The notes: generated from the sequence alone by a model not told the origin. A stretch of DNA of 64,000 nucleotides from Heliocidaris erythrogramma (GCA_025617745.1 CM046868.1:22993608-23057607); one strand, 5' to 3'; shown: positions 13,142 through 25,088, numbered from the stretch's first letter. Numbers and translations are program-made.

Positions 13142-14050
13142 TTACGATTTCCTGAGGGACTCGGCATCACTCGTGAATTCTTCCACAATGGGTCCAGTCG
13201 GTGTTCCTTTGCCGCTTGAACCCTCCACGTGTGGCCTGACTTGGATGGGGATGGTCCGCTCATTAGCCTGGGCCAACTGCAGTTTGGGAGCCTCCAGGGT
13301 CAGGATGCCTTTCTCGGAGAGGTAGCTTTTGACTAACCTCAGATCGACGTCATCAGGCAAGGTGTACTGACGGTAGTACTCTCGTTGAACGAAGCCACCC
13401 TCTGGTGTTCCTTCTCGGTGTTCTGCCCTAACAGTCAGTTTATTCTCCTTAATCTTCACTTCAATGTCCTCTGGTCGGTATGAACTTACATCAAGGGTCA
13501 CCTGAAACCGTTGGCTGTCGTATTCGATCTTACTCGTCTGGCGTTCACCAAGGCCCTTCGGTGGCCCTGATGACTGGCTTGTCAGAGAGACAGGTGTTAC
13601 GTAATATCCTTGATAGAGGGTCGGAGACGGTGAAGGGGGCTCGGTCGAATACAGCGTCGATCCCGGTGACATTGGTTCCTCGTAAACGCGGCGCTCGGTT
13701 GTTTTCCTTGTTGTTGTGGTGGTCTTGACACTAGATTGTCCTCCTGGCCCTCCAGATTGACTTGTCGTGATGTAGGTGCTGGTCTCCGGTTGAGAGTGCT
13801 GCTGAAGGTATGTCGGTGGTGCTTGGTTTGGCTTAATAATCGTTGGTTCTGCATTTGGAGAAAGGACGGTGATGGTTGGCATTCCCTGGCTACTACCACC
13901 TTGCTGCACTTTGTGCACCTCGACGGTGGGCTGGCCAAACTGGGGAGGACCACCACCTATCACAGTCGGAGTCACTGACCCACTCTGACCAGAATTGACG
14001 CTATATTCCACCCTGGGATGCGAAAACGGAATCTTAATTTCGATATTCAT
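13142..14050 (-). CDS. Small heat-shock protein, alpha-crystallin domain, 302 aa
   Basis: An ATP-independent chaperone of the sHSP/HSPB (Hsp20) family, expected to bind unfolding proteins in the cytosol or nucleus as an oligomer. The alpha-crystallin domain spans about residues 172-258: RFQVTLDVSSYRPEDIEVKI (181-200), LTVRAEHRE (205-213), then REYYRQYTLPDDVD (223-236) and the closing GILTLEAP (248-255). A C-terminal I-x-I anchor is present as IPI (267-269). The N-terminal region (about 1-170) is unusually long and rich in Gln, Ser, Thr, Pro and Gly, with a T/K/R patch at 109-121; most animal sHSPs are 150-220 aa in total. The frame is a single exon. The ATG at 14050 follows an in-frame TAG 18 nt upstream, which supports this start. 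A perfect heat-shock element lies 300 bp upstream. Family is certain; orthology is not. Confidence 0.95.
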   Translation of the reverse strand: MNIEIKIPFSHPRVEYSVNSGQSGSVTPTVIGGGPPQFGQPTVEVHKVQQGGSSQGMPTITVLSPNAEPTIIKPNQAPPTYLQQHSQPETSTYITTSQSGGPGGQSSVKTTTTTRKTTERRVYEEPMSPGSTLYSTEPPSPSPTLYQGYYVTPVSLTSQSSGPPKGLGERQTSKIEYDSQRFQVTLDVSSYRPEDIEVKIKENKLTVRAEHREGTPEGGFVQREYYRQYTLPDDVDLRLVKSYLSEKGILTLEAPKLQLAQANERTIPIQVRPHVEGSSGKGTPTGPIVEEFTSDAESLRKS

Positions 14051-14349
14051 GACGGCTGTTGATGCCTAGCTTACAGTCAATGGAAAGACAAGATAGTAAC
14101 CGAAAATGTCTGGTTCGATTGTTCCAGCTGGATGTTACGTGCATATATCTGTCAATGTCACGTTTACGCGCGGTTGGGTATCGTCTGTTCTTCACACAAA
14201 CACGAAATGAAAAATAAACAAATCCTCTTGTCTATGTTAGATGTGGAGTCATTGCACGCTCGTCCACACGAACCTTTCCACTCTGCCGGCCAGTATAATC
14301 CTCAACTGAACATTCCAAAGTATAACTCCTGAGTGTTAGTAAACCTTTC

Positions 14350-14367
14350 GAACCTTCAAGAATCTTC
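14350..14367. promoter_or_regulatory. Perfect four-unit heat-shock element
   Basis: GAAccTTCaaGAAtcTTC is four alternating, perfectly phased nGAAn/nTTCn pentamers, the binding site of trimeric HSF. It sits 300 bp upstream of the sHSP start codon. Three perfect contiguous units already bind HSF well in animals, so heat or proteotoxic induction of the sHSP gene is a strong inference. Confidence 0.88.
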
Positions 14368-14607
14368 TCGCCTGCAGCGAATATGTAAATCCGAGCTTAA
14401 CACTTCCACTTCCAGTTTCTCCCACAGGTGTTGCAGGCGACACGATGAGTCGTCTGGCCTATTTTGGTCAGCTATCGCCGCATGAACAGTAAACCAGCAT
14501 TCGTCAGCTATCATACGACCCCAAGCCAAAATGCACAATCATAGCTGCACTCTGATAGTAAAGTCGGCAAATACCGTCTAGAGTTTACCAGCGAACTCCA
14601 CTCAGAC

Positions 14608-14623
14608 TTCGAAGGAATGTTCG
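14608..14623. promoter_or_regulatory. Second, weaker heat-shock element
   Basis: TTCgaagGAAtgTTCg contains two correctly spaced pentamers (GAA 14615-14617, TTC 14620-14622) and a third TTC out of phase by two bases. It lies about 560 bp upstream of the sHSP ATG and 80 bp before a plus-strand TATA box, so it could serve either direction. Confidence 0.5.
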
Positions 14624-14703
14624 AGCTCAAGTGCAACCGGAATGATTGCACTGGAAATGTTTATCTCAAGAAATTATTTCCGCTTGAGCTCTGAAAGAAG
14701 AAG

Positions 14704-14712
14704 TATAAAAAG
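14704..14712 (+). promoter_or_regulatory. TATA box pointing away from the sHSP gene
   Basis: TATAAAAAG matches the canonical TATA element. It is oriented rightward, opposite to the sHSP gene, and follows both heat-shock elements, which is the layout of a divergent inducible promoter. No convincing protein lies just downstream: ORFs at 14642-15122 overlap in several frames and look like none I know. A non-coding or unrecognised divergent transcript is possible, or the TATA may be fortuitous. Confidence 0.4.
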
Positions 14713-14723
14713 ACGTGAACTCT

Positions 14724-16130
14724 GTGGGCGCACTGGCCGCTGCCGCCCACTAAGTGACATACACCAGCAATCGCAAATATCCCTCACGAGATGGTGCAGG
14801 AAAAGAAAGAGTGCATCCCTTATGTCGTCTGCGCGAAAATATATCCGCTACATGCAGTATTGCATACGGCGGGTCCATGGACGTGCATTCCTCGATGCTC
14901 GCCTCATACTACACGCTGTGGTGGCGGCGCTGGATACGGGGTGACGTGGTCCAAGTTGGTATGCGATCTATGTATGTGTCTGCCGCATCATCTGACGCTC
15001 AGCCACAGTTGAAGAGCGAGGGAAGAAGGGAGGGGTCAAACAAGGGGAGGGTGTGTGTGTCATTACATGAGGATGGAAAACTGATTATCTGCCCCACCTC
15101 AACTCCTTTCCATAAAGTTTAAATAAGGTGTTGATTATAACCCCTTTTCCTTTCCTTTCGATTCTCATAAGTTTATTTAAGAGCTATAAAGACTGCCAAT
15201 TTTTTGTAATAGATTTCCATGGTGATATAAAAATCTTTATCGTATATTTCATCCATTTAATTATATCAGCACGTTTTTGCGGGTAAATGATAAGACCGAA
15301 AAAAGAAACTGGGAAAATAAGTTTACTAGTTCCTCAGACCAAGGAGTTATCACTCCTTGCTCAGACAGGATTCAAAACAAAAAAGTGAAGTTAATAAATA
15401 AAAATAACAGCTATTATCATTGTGATAAGCTGAGGCTCATCCAATTTGCAACAAATCATGCCATTAGAACGAACATTTTTATTGACTTTTCACCCAAAAA
15501 GAGATGGATTTTATAATACTTTTAAAGAGTTCAGCCGGGCAAATATATCAATAAAACCTAGTGGTACTGAACTTTATTCTAAAGACGGCAAATCATATTA
15601 TCTTCTCACTTTTAACCATTACAATATAAAGTTTTCAAAAGCCCACCCGACCCTCCCCAAAGAAATATCTTTTCTAGGATACATATATCTTTTATGCAAA
15701 ATTATCAACAGCGTGGTTGTTCAAAATAGAAGTTTTTGCAGCAACAACACTCAGACCAAACATAATTCAGGCACTGGGTCTCATAAATATTTTAATGGCA
15801 CTTTTGTGTTTTAATCCAAAATGTAATTTCATTTGATCTTTTTAAAGAGTGATTGATGAAACAAAATCGACCTAAGTTTGCCAAATGCATGTTTAAAGCA
15901 AAGAAATATGGTAGTTTGTAGTGAATAGTATAATTCCACCCACCCCCTCTCTAAAGACTTGACTCATTACTTATTTCTAACGTATAACAAAGGAAAACAC
16001 TAACTGCATTTGCCCTTTCGTTGCGGCTCACGCACAACCTTCTTGTATCGAGTATCTTCTGGAAGATCAATGTAGGCTGCAGTCCTCATATAGCTTGAAT
16101 GTTATATTTATTTCACTAACGCTCATTAGA
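14724..16130. other. Intergenic, overlapping open frames but no recognised gene
   Basis: Three overlapping plus-strand frames occur between 14642 and 15122, and a 122-codon frame at 15446-15814. None shows a family motif. The DNA becomes A+T-rich after 15120. Confidence 0.45.
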
Positions 16131-16137
16131 ATGTTTT

Positions 16138-16315
16138 TCCCTTTCTCTCTCTTTCTCTCCATCCCTCATCCTCTCTCCCACTTCCCCTCTCTCTTTTTCT
16201 CTCTTATTCTCCCATTTCTTCATCTCTCTTATTCTATCTCCTTCCTCTCTCTCTCTTATTCTCTCCCCTTCCACCCTCTCTCTTATTCCCACCTTCCCTT
16301 CCCCCATCCCCATCA
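16138..16315. repeat. Polypyrimidine tract with CTCTCTTATTC repeats
   Basis: About 180 nearly pure pyrimidine bases with a recurrent CTCTCTTATTCT unit. The mirror-like purine/pyrimidine asymmetry allows triplex formation in principle. Confidence 0.8.
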
Positions 16316-19300
16316 GGACTGGACACACTGGATGCGGAAACCTATAAGTTTGGCGTGTATAATGACTGTCTTTATCAATGTATCACTGGATTTGTGAACC
16401 CTGTCAATTAGACAGTTGAAAAGTAAAATATCTTAAAGCATACCAACATATCCAGTGTGTTACTAGCTCTCATAGGTCACTTGAACTATTCGAATCGTTT
16501 ATCATCTCTCTCGTCATGCCGTAACTTGACCACAACCTATGGTCAGTTTGGGATTAAGAATCCACAGTCTATTTAGAAACAGAATGACGTTAATTCAGTA
16601 TTAAATAATGTGAGTTAATGCCTTTTTTGCTCTCAGAAGATCATTATAGGACCGTGAACGGATTAGGAAAGTAGTTTGATAAACGACCTCCAATAGCGCC
16701 ACTCAGGGTTCCAATAGAATATGCGGGTCAACTTACAACTGCACAAAGGAAAGGATAATCATTCACTCTTCATGAAGTGAATTAACCTGATTTTAATTGA
16801 ATCGCGTTGGGCGATCTGGTCGGAGAGAATATTGCTTTTTCTGAATTACCATTTGAAAAAGAATGATAATTATAGTGAATTTGGAAATGATTGACGACAA
16901 GATGACTTCAATTCGATGCAACCTCACTGCATGTTGTTACTTATTGTTTTACTTTTGTGTAGTGTGGGCCTGTTCTCGTTTCAACGCACGTCTTAAATTC
17001 TGTCCGACATGATCATGTTTCTTATTATAAACCAAATTAGAACAGAGAGGTAATGTGTTGCAGTGAGCAGGAGGAGGGAAGAAGAAGAGGAGGAGGAGGA
17101 AGGGGAGGAGAAGAAGAAGAAGTGTGGAAATGGCGGGGAGAGGTTCACTCCAATATTATGATACAACTCTGTATTGTCTCACCTCGTTCATTTTAACTTT
17201 AGTTTTTCGAATGCGCCGATATAAGTCTTTTACACGAGTGTCCTAATAGAATGTCATTATAAAGATACACGCTTAAAGACGACGGTTCAGATTAGCACTA
17301 CCTTTACAGTAACAGCACCAGGGTGCATAATTAAACCTTTCGCGGGGTTCGACTCTTACACCTTGCACCCTTAAAGGTAAAGGTACACATTTACACCACA
17401 TGAGGTACATACAATATTGCACTCGTCTCGTCCAGGGCACAAAATTGCATCTTTTTAAAATCAAATTTGCGCCCTATTTCATGGGTGCCGTTATCTTACA
17501 GTTTGGGAGCAAATTTTAATGCAAATTTAAACTCTTATAACTGTCTTAGTACATAATGTACAACGTGTTAGAGCCACATAGGGCCATCACCGGGGGGGGG
17601 GGGGTGCAATGAAACCAAAGCTTCGGGTGATGAACGTATGTGTAAGTCACGCCTAATGCAAGAGAGGTATCTACCTATATCATGATCATCGATGTAGAGT
17701 GATGATAAATAATAGTAAGGAAGGGGTTAGGCAAACCGAAGATGAAGGGGCATCGTCATCACCGTCACCACTGCATCAGAACCCGGGTCAGAACCACGAC
17801 TGTAACCTCGGTTATACCATATACATTCTCACTAAAAAGGAACAAGTATGTTTATTTGTCAGAGTTGGCCATCTCCTAAATCAACATGTTTCAAACGGCT
17901 GCAAATCTCCAGGGGCTGTGAGATAAAACTGCTTTGAAATATATTTTTTGAAAAGGAAAAACAACTAAAGTGGTCGAGGTTCTTTGAAAATGTAGTTTCG
18001 CCATTGTGATCAGGAGCGGACTGGCCATGGGGAGATTGGGGCGTTTTTCCTACGGGCGCGCGGGCCGCTCGATATTTTGGCTTGAGGGCTGGCCTCGTGG
18101 TCTGAGGGTCGGTTGATATATGTCGAGTGAACCGGTCACATCAAAACTACCCAACCGAATTTCAGTCCCAGTCAGCCCCTGATAGTGATTGTTTGATATG
18201 CCGCCAAGATCCCTTATGCTGGGGAGGGGGCAATGGCCCCTTGCCTCTCTCTCTCTGCCTCCTCTGGCTACGCTACTGTTCAGAATCTCTACAGTTGACC
18301 TGTTTCTTGTCCTGGTATCTGAGTGGTTATACAAGGAGACACACTAGAGGAATCACATCACAATCGAGTCAAGAGTGCCACTGATTTCGATGCTGATGAG
18401 TCCTCTCTATTTCAAGAATACGATAGCCTTCTTGCATTCTCACCAGAACGATGTGTGATGACAGAATGAAGATGGATAGGAGGGCATGCCCCCTCCAGGG
18501 ACATTCATCATAAGTGGCGGGCATTTAAAACTAAGTTTTGGGAAAACTAAACCCCCATTAAAGGCTAATCCAGTGGTCGAGACGGCTGTCCCCTATTGAG
18601 AAAAAATAATAATAATAACTCACGGCCCAAACTTCAGGGGGCTTGGAAGGCCTGGCAGGATTCGATCAGGAAAAAATTCCAGGGAAAACAATTTAGGGGG
18701 GAATCATTTTTCTCCTATCTTCAACCCATTTCAAGCAATCTTGGACCCACCCCTGCCCATCCCTGAGGTTTTAGAAATAAGGTATCATGTCAAATCAAAT
18801 CATGATCACCAACAACGAAACCATGGAGGAAATTAGCAGACCTGTCACTAATAGTCAATTTGACAGTCATTGTGTAGCTAATAATGAACCTATATAGAAA
18901 AGTTCTTTCCGTTGAGGTTTATGCAAGTTATTCAAAATGCCCAAGTTCCTTTTTCGGTAACAAAGCAGAAATTGTTCGGAGACCACATGGGATCACAAGT
19001 CCACACACACAAAAAACTTCAACGGAAAAAAACTTTTATATGTTTTAAAAAAATGCCAAGTCGACTATGAGGACAAAATGTATAAAATGAAAGGACAAAA
19101 TGAAAAAAAGTTACGATGGGTATTGACGATTGTTTCTTTATGTACTTTTTGTTGTTTCTGTTAGTTTCTTCTTGTTGTTAATGTAAGTCTTGATTATGTA
19201 CCATTAGAAGTTTGTTTGTTTCTTTGTTTATTTCTTTGTTTTTTGACTAATGAGTTTTAATCATAGCTTGCATCGTATCTCAGTTCCATTTTTTTTAATG

Positions 19301-20385
19301 ACATTGTCCATCAGCCTGCATGCAAGTGGAAAGCACGTATGCCTCTCTCTATAACAAGGAATATCGAAGAGCTATAAACGTAGTTCAAAACAAATTATTT
19401 TCCTATATTTGAAGGACAACATTGTGAAATGCAGTATGATGACAGGTTAATTTACCACCGCTGTTAGGCCAAGAAATGAATAACAAGACTATAACCCTAA
19501 TAATATTACTGTATGACGTCGTAAACTCGCTGTGTTTGTTAGTCGTAACCCGGCACGCTCTGCGGGATGGCTTTGAGAACATGGTCCATTCAGAAATGAG
19601 CAGGGAGTTGGATGGAAGTTCATATCTAACTCAGAAAGTTATGAGGCACTACAGTACCAGACATGCTTCTTTCTGACATGTTCTGGGCTCTTTGTGGCCG
19701 GAAAATAATGGTAAATTCATTCGTTGTTTTCCTTCTTTTGTTAACTCAATGCTTATCGTCGTGGTAATGGCCGAGAAATCAACTGATATGCTTATTGAAT
19801 AATGTCTTGACTTAGAATAAAAGAAATCCTTGAAACTTTGAGGAAAAATTATAAATGTCTACGAAAAATATTCACGTTGATTTTTCAAGAATAATTCTGT
19901 ATATACGGCTACGAATAACTCTATTTTCGTAGACATCCTCTTAACTAATAAAGTAATCTTAAATAAACTTCATATACCATTGTCACAATTGTTTTGATAA
20001 TATTTGCTATTACCTGGTGGACTTATTCTGTCTGTTATTCTGAATCTATTGAGGACAAAATTGCGTTTTTACTTTCGAAACATTTAGAGTATGTGAAATT
20101 TATCGATTTAATGGCGTATAAATTAATGTTATCACAATCGGTTTGCGTTATTCAAAATCATAAATCCTGATGAATTTTTTCTGTCTGAATATGTTGTCTG
20201 TAAACATCCGTGCAAGGTATACAAAAACATGAACCTAATTTAGAATGACATAAATCAAAAACATGTTGCACGCTTTGTGATCTGAAATAAGTTACAGACA
20301 AACGTCGATGAGGTTTGGCAAAATAGTGAAAGATATAAATTATTTTTCACATAACAGCATTCTCAAATGTATTTTGCAATTTTTC
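16316..20385. other. Intergenic, no gene seen
   Basis: Contains a GA/GAA-rich stretch (17070-17125), a G-run (17592-17604) and a diffuse low-copy-looking block near 17270-17500, but no ORF with family resemblance. The 18.0-18.3 kb part is G+C-richer than its surroundings. Confidence 0.5.
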
Positions 20386-20475
20386 TCCTTCATCTTCTTT
20401 TTCTTGTTCTCCTTGTTCTTGTTGTTGCTGTTTTCATCTCTTTCCCTCTCTCTCTTTCTCTCTCACACACCCTTA

Positions 20476-20507
<32 letters not shown>

Positions 20508-20530
20508 CCCTCTCTCTCCCCCTCCCATTC
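20386..20530. repeat. CTT/CT polypyrimidine microsatellite
   Basis: TTCTTCTCC-type repeats lead into (CT)n at about 20478-20502. Open frames through it encode Leu/Ser strings only. Confidence 0.85.
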
Positions 20531-20930
20531 CTCCCTTTCAACCTGATCAACCAAATTGTTAGCTGCAAACTGTAGTTTCTTGTGTCCCTGCAATGTATTG
20601 TTGTAATTGGTTGTATTGGTCAAGGGAAGAGACACAATTATATATACAGTTTGACCAACTCGGTCCCATTGACAAAAGTAAAAAAATGGCCATGTTGCGT
20701 CGTTTGGCTTAGTACACAGTAAAAGAATATTCGACATGTTGATTCCAACGGAAACCAGTCCAAGATCCGTGTATGGATCGCTCTTCCTGAAATCTAAAGA
20801 ACAGAGAGTTTTCTTAACCCGCTTTAAATTGGACACAACATATTCTTTTTGTTTATTTCTTGCCCAACAAAGCAACATTTACCATATTTTTCCCCCAACT
20901 GGAACTGTGTTGGACAAACTCTGGCTTTAA

Positions 20931-21549
20931 AGGGCCCCTGCAACCAAATGCAACCCAAATGCATTTTTTTTTGCTGTTGATGTGCAGGAATGCATTACAA
21001 CTAATATTTTGTTATTCAAACATTTTTTTAAAAATATTTTTTTCCAACCTCCTAAGCTCCACCATCAAAAAAGCTCCAGATCTCGTTCCTGCAATTACAT
21101 CATCTGTCAATCATCAGTCAGCTACACCAACATTCTACAAAATAGACAGTGGGGTGTAACTTCCCCCAGCTACACATGCTCACAATAGAATTGCATGCTT
21201 TCGAACAATACCTCCTCAGTACCATTCTTTTCCTGGTGATCCTACAGTATGTCTGACATAGCAACTACTATGTAGGCATTGTATGGTCTATTAGAACAGA
21301 TGGTCATCTTTGGCAAAGCTACATGCCACTGTCTCTCCTTAGCTCACTAATGATTGACAGATGATGTCACTGCAGGAATGAGATCTGGAACATTTTTTTA
21401 GGGTGGAGCTTAGCATGTTTGAGAAAATGCTTTCAAAAAATGTTTAAAATTCTGTGAAACATATTTAGATGTTTGAATAACAAAATATGAGTTGTATGCA
21501 TCCCTGCACATCAACAGAAATCATCTTGCATTTGGGTTGCAGTGAACCT
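20931..21549. mobile_element. TTAA-flanked element with long inverted repeats (MITE-like), 619 bp
   Basis: The left end (AGGGCCCCTGCAACC...) and the reverse complement of the right end (AGGTTCACTGCAACC...) align for over 100 bp, including the shared blocks TGTTGATGTGCAGG and ATATTTTGTTATTCAAACAT. Both ends are flanked by TTAA (20927-20930 and 21550-21553). TTAA target duplication is typical of piggyBac-superfamily elements. No transposase is encoded, so it is non-autonomous. Superfamily is inferred from the TTAA only. Confidence 0.85.
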
Positions 21550-21610
21550 TTAAATGGTTTTGGCATTGCTACTGAACTCAGTGTACACGAACTGGTGATG
21601 GCGCACATGG

Positions 21611-21732
21611 TTGGTCACTGAAGGACAACAATCAATTTCTTTACGAAATCCAGACATGATTATGATTTCAACCAGAATCTCAATCATGTCTGGATTTCGT
21701 AAGGAAATTGATTGCTGTCGTTCAGTGACCAA
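21611..21732. repeat. Hairpin-forming inverted repeat, 51-bp arms
   Basis: Left arm 21611-21661 and right arm 21682-21732 are reverse complements with only three mismatches in 51, separated by a 20-base loop. Both strands therefore encode similar short frames, which explains mirrored ORFs here. It is either a tiny palindromic MITE or a hairpin-RNA source; no target-site duplication is clear. Confidence 0.92.
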
Positions 21733-21744
21733 CGTGCCCTATGA

Positions 21745-21990
21745 TAGGGAAAAAAATAAACTTTCTAGATATCTCTTTGAAATTCAGATATCGTTGGCCA
21801 AACGACTTTTGGTAGTCCTGCTTCATATTGTCTTTATTCACTCATGCGTGAAGTATGTATCATATATGAGTGGCATCAAATGAAAGAAGAGGATCCAAGC
21901 TTTACAAAAGGGTGTCCTTTCTTAATCATAATTGTGATAAGATATTATTAAACTTCGAAAAATCTCGGTTTCGTTTTTTTTTCTGGGACG
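21745..21990 (+). repeat. Dispersed repeat copy 1 (pair with 30785-31025)
   Basis: About 240 bp are shared with 30785-31025 in the same orientation, from TTCTAGATAT through ATTCAGATATCGTTGG, ATGCGTGAAGTATGTATCATAT and CTCGGTTTCG to CTGGGACGCA. Identity is high with small indels. Element class is not evident; the TTCTGGGACGCACTGTA end recalls Tc1-like termini, but no matching opposite terminus is seen. Confidence 0.8.
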
Positions 21991-22527
21991 CACTGTATAT
22001 ATATATATACATATACGTTTTCATTCTTATTTTGTCTATAACTTTGCAAGTCCGAAGCAGAACTTTTTTTATATACGTTTACCATTCACTTTGGTTTGGG
22101 TGATACAGAACACAGTGGGATAAATAATTCAAGCCAAAGATGACGCATGATACTCAGCAAATTTAAGCTTTCGTCTTTCGACTTCATAAAAAATTTATTC
22201 TGAAATAATCACTCAGAAAGGCATGACAAAAACTAACAAAGCACTAAGAGAACGACAAGGACGGTAGATACCGGTCCACTTATTTTTAGGAACAACAATG
22301 GCATGCGTTTTGTTTGAGGTACTTTCTTAACTTGTTATGGCTCTAGCTCTGACATAGTTCAGTGAACAGAAGGTACGCATTAAAGCGCCATAATTACTCC
22401 AAACGTAAAGCTTAAGCCTATATACAAGGACTGCCTTTTGAAAGTCCAACGTTATCGAAAATATCATAATATGCTTGGAAAAAGGCTGTTGAACCAGATA
22501 AAACTTAATTCTGCTTTAAATCATGTA

Positions 22528-22711
22528 ACACGATAAGAACTACTTTCGAAAAATAAACTCAAGGGAAATTTCAAAGGCCTATTGTACTGCCCATAGAAAT
22601 CGGGTTCGGATTATGTAATACACCATAGTAATGTTCGCACATTTCTCAAGATGATAGGCAGGGCTATTGAAATTGTCTTGAGTTTATTTTCGAAAGTAGT
22701 TTTTATCGTGT
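22528..22711 (+). mobile_element. TA-flanked MITE with 35-bp terminal inverted repeats, copy 1
   Basis: Ends ACACGATAAGAACTACTTTC and, inverted, ACACGATAAAAACTACTTTC continue as TIRs of about 35 bp. TA dinucleotides flank both sides (22526-22527, 22712-22713), as in Tc1/mariner insertions. A second, inverted copy lies at 37224-37407 with a strongly conserved interior. No coding capacity. Confidence 0.88.
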
Positions 22712-23876
22712 TATACGCATATCTGTATATAGATTTTTGATCTATGTTTATGTGGTTTTCTGCTATTCTTGTGAACAGTTCTGCATGCATAACGTAATCG
22801 GTCTGTGCACTCACTGAAAGTCGAAAAGCGGAGATTGGAGAAACCTTAAATATTCAAAGTATAAAGCTGGGTTCACATAAACGATCCGACGCGCCGTCGA
22901 TGGAATTTCGATGGATTTTTTTTTTGGGGGGGGGTGAGAGGGGCACATTCGGCGGCAAGTCTGAGATGCTTCGCCGACAGAAACGACTATTTTTGGTGAT
23001 CGACGGCCTGTCGGTCATTTTTTAAGTGCGAGTTAAAATTTTGCGATCGATCGGCGAAGAAAGCCCTGGCGGCACCCATCGCCGACTTTTCGGCGGCTGT
23101 CGGCGTGCAATCGCAGATTAATAGACGAAACGCCGCCGATTAGTCATTGTTCCCCGTCCGATTACAGCATGTCAGCGAACCTGGGCAGTCATTTCCATCA
23201 TTGTTCATTTATCGCCGACTGATCGCCGACATTTCGGCGGCTGTCGGCGTGCAATTGCAGATTAATAGACGAAACGCCGCCGATTAGTCATTGTTCCCCG
23301 GCCGATTACAGCATGTCAGCGACACATCTAAGACCCTACGGTGATTAGTCAACGACTAGCCACCGGCGCGTCGCAGATATATCGGGGGCATGTCAGTGAT
23401 TATGAAGATGGGGTATATATATGAGTGATATGTTATCATTATACGTATAGCCTTTTTCACATGGTCCAGAAAGGATGAAATTTTTAATTATTGGAAAAAG
23501 TATTTGACATAGAAACAAAAAGTGTGGGAAAATTGTTCAAAACGCAGTTGTACAAAGCACACGTAATCGACGATACATCGGCGACGTGCCGGCGGCTAGT
23601 CTTTGACTCGGCCGGGGGACCATTGACTAATCGGCGGCGTATCATCGTTTTATCTCCGATTTCATTGACTCGGCCGGGGACCATTGACTAATCGTCAGCG
23701 TATCGTCGTTTTATCTCCGACTGAACGCCGACATATACCCCCCCCCCCCCCCATCGACGATGTTCAAAGGAAACCGTCGGGGGGACGTCGGTTTTTTTTT
23801 TTCAATAGCACAAGCGTTGCTGGATACCCCGACATCGTCAATCTCGCCGACGCCTATAAAATTTAACAAATCGCCG

Positions 23877-23889
23877 AGGTATCGGTACC
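23877..23889. repeat. Target-site duplication, left copy (13 bp)
   Basis: AGGTATCGGTACC occurs here and again at 26362-26374, immediately flanking the LINE. Removing the LINE and one copy restores a continuous CG-rich sequence, which marks this as a genuine insertion footprint. Confidence 0.93.
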
Positions 23890-23890
23890 T

Positions 23891-25088
23891 CTTCAGGTTG
23901 AATGTGGGGAACCCCCACTTCAAATGCGCCGTAATTTCTTGTGTCAGTTATATAGCATTAAAATAAATACACATACATCACATCCTAATAAACAAATGCA
24001 ACAAGACTGTTGGCAGAAGCACTACTTTGCAGACAAATGGGGGAAAAGTTACCATCACACGCCTTTTGAAGCGAGATGGAGCCACCCAACTTCTCCTTTC
24101 CCTCTTCATAACCATTTTCCTTACTGGCTATATAATGAACCTCATACCTCTATTGAAATATACAATTCTATTAAGTGTATTGAAGATATAAATGAAAAGC
24201 AACTAATCTCTAAAGAAATAATTCATACTAAATGGAAACATTTCCTTCACATATATACTGATGGTTCACTAAATCCTACCACTAAAAAAGTAGGATGTAG
24301 TTTTTATATCCCACACTTTAAATACTCTAAATATGTTAGACTAAATGATAATGTATCTATTTACACAGCAGAACTCTTTGCCATTTTTCTGGCCTTAGAA
24401 TGGGTTGAGGAGTTCCGGCCGCTGCATGTTTGTATTTTTATGGATTGTTTTAGTGCTTTACAAGCAATTTCGCAATATAACCCTGAAAATAAACTAATCT
24501 GCGACATTCGTCATACTCTTTTGAACATCCGTAACCTAGCCTGTAATGTTATTTTTGAATGGATACCAGGCCATTGTGGTATTCAGGGTAATGAAATGGC
24601 TGATTATGCTCGCTAAACGTGCTACTACTAAGGAAAATATTAATGTCACACTTCCTCTATCCATTACTGAAATTAAACATTCTTTAAAGGAAGAAGTTAA
24701 ACATGAATGGCAAATGCAATGGAATCTATCAAAAAACACTGGTATTAAGAATATAAAGAATATTGTTTCCTTTCAGTATAAGTCTTGGAATATACCAAGA
24801 TGGCAAGAAATAATAATTAATAGGCTTCGACTTGGTTCTTTGTCCCATCTTAAAAGTTATCGCCATAAAATTGGTAAAGAAAAAGATGGTCTATGTGACA
24901 TTTGTCTTGTGTACGACGATGTTAATCATTTCTTGTTAATTTGTAAAAAGTATGAAGATAGTAGGAACAGTTTGCAAAGACGTCTAAATTACACAACACA
25001 ACAGATGACACTTAAAAACATACTTAACGATAAAGCTAATTTGTCACATGTAATACGCTTTATGTATGATTGTGGCATTAAGTTATAG
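23891..25088 (+). pseudogene. LINE ORF2 C-terminal part: RNase H plus CCHC motif, frameshifted
   Basis: The first frame, to 24616, carries an RNase H type I domain. All four catalytic carboxylates are visible: D in IYTDGS, E in YTAELFAI, D in IFMDCFSAL, and D in GNEMAD after WIPGHCG. The second frame, from about 24608 to the stop at 25088, continues AKRATTKENINV... and ends with a zinc-binding-like CDICLVYDDVNHFLLICKK (C-x2-C-x8-H-x4-C) typical of ORF2 C-termini of I-group LINEs. One extra base around 24610-24612 splits ADYA from AKRA. RT and endonuclease are absent through 5' truncation, so the copy is dead. Confidence 0.9.

Noticed and set aside
13597..13978. Open frames on both strands overlapping the sHSP gene
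   Set aside because: They are shadows of the alpha-crystallin gene in other frames, with no independent start signal or motif.
15446..15814. 122-codon frame with coding-like composition
   Set aside because: No motif, no splice or promoter evidence, and A+T-rich DNA gives such frames by chance.
20308..20562. Leu/Ser-rich hydrophobic ORF resembling a membrane protein
   Set aside because: Encoded by a polypyrimidine CTT/CT microsatellite; composition artefact.
21550..21883. Mirrored 60- and 90-codon ORFs with the shared peptide SISLRNPDMI
   Set aside because: The similarity arises because both read the arms of the hairpin at 21611-21732; not a gene family.
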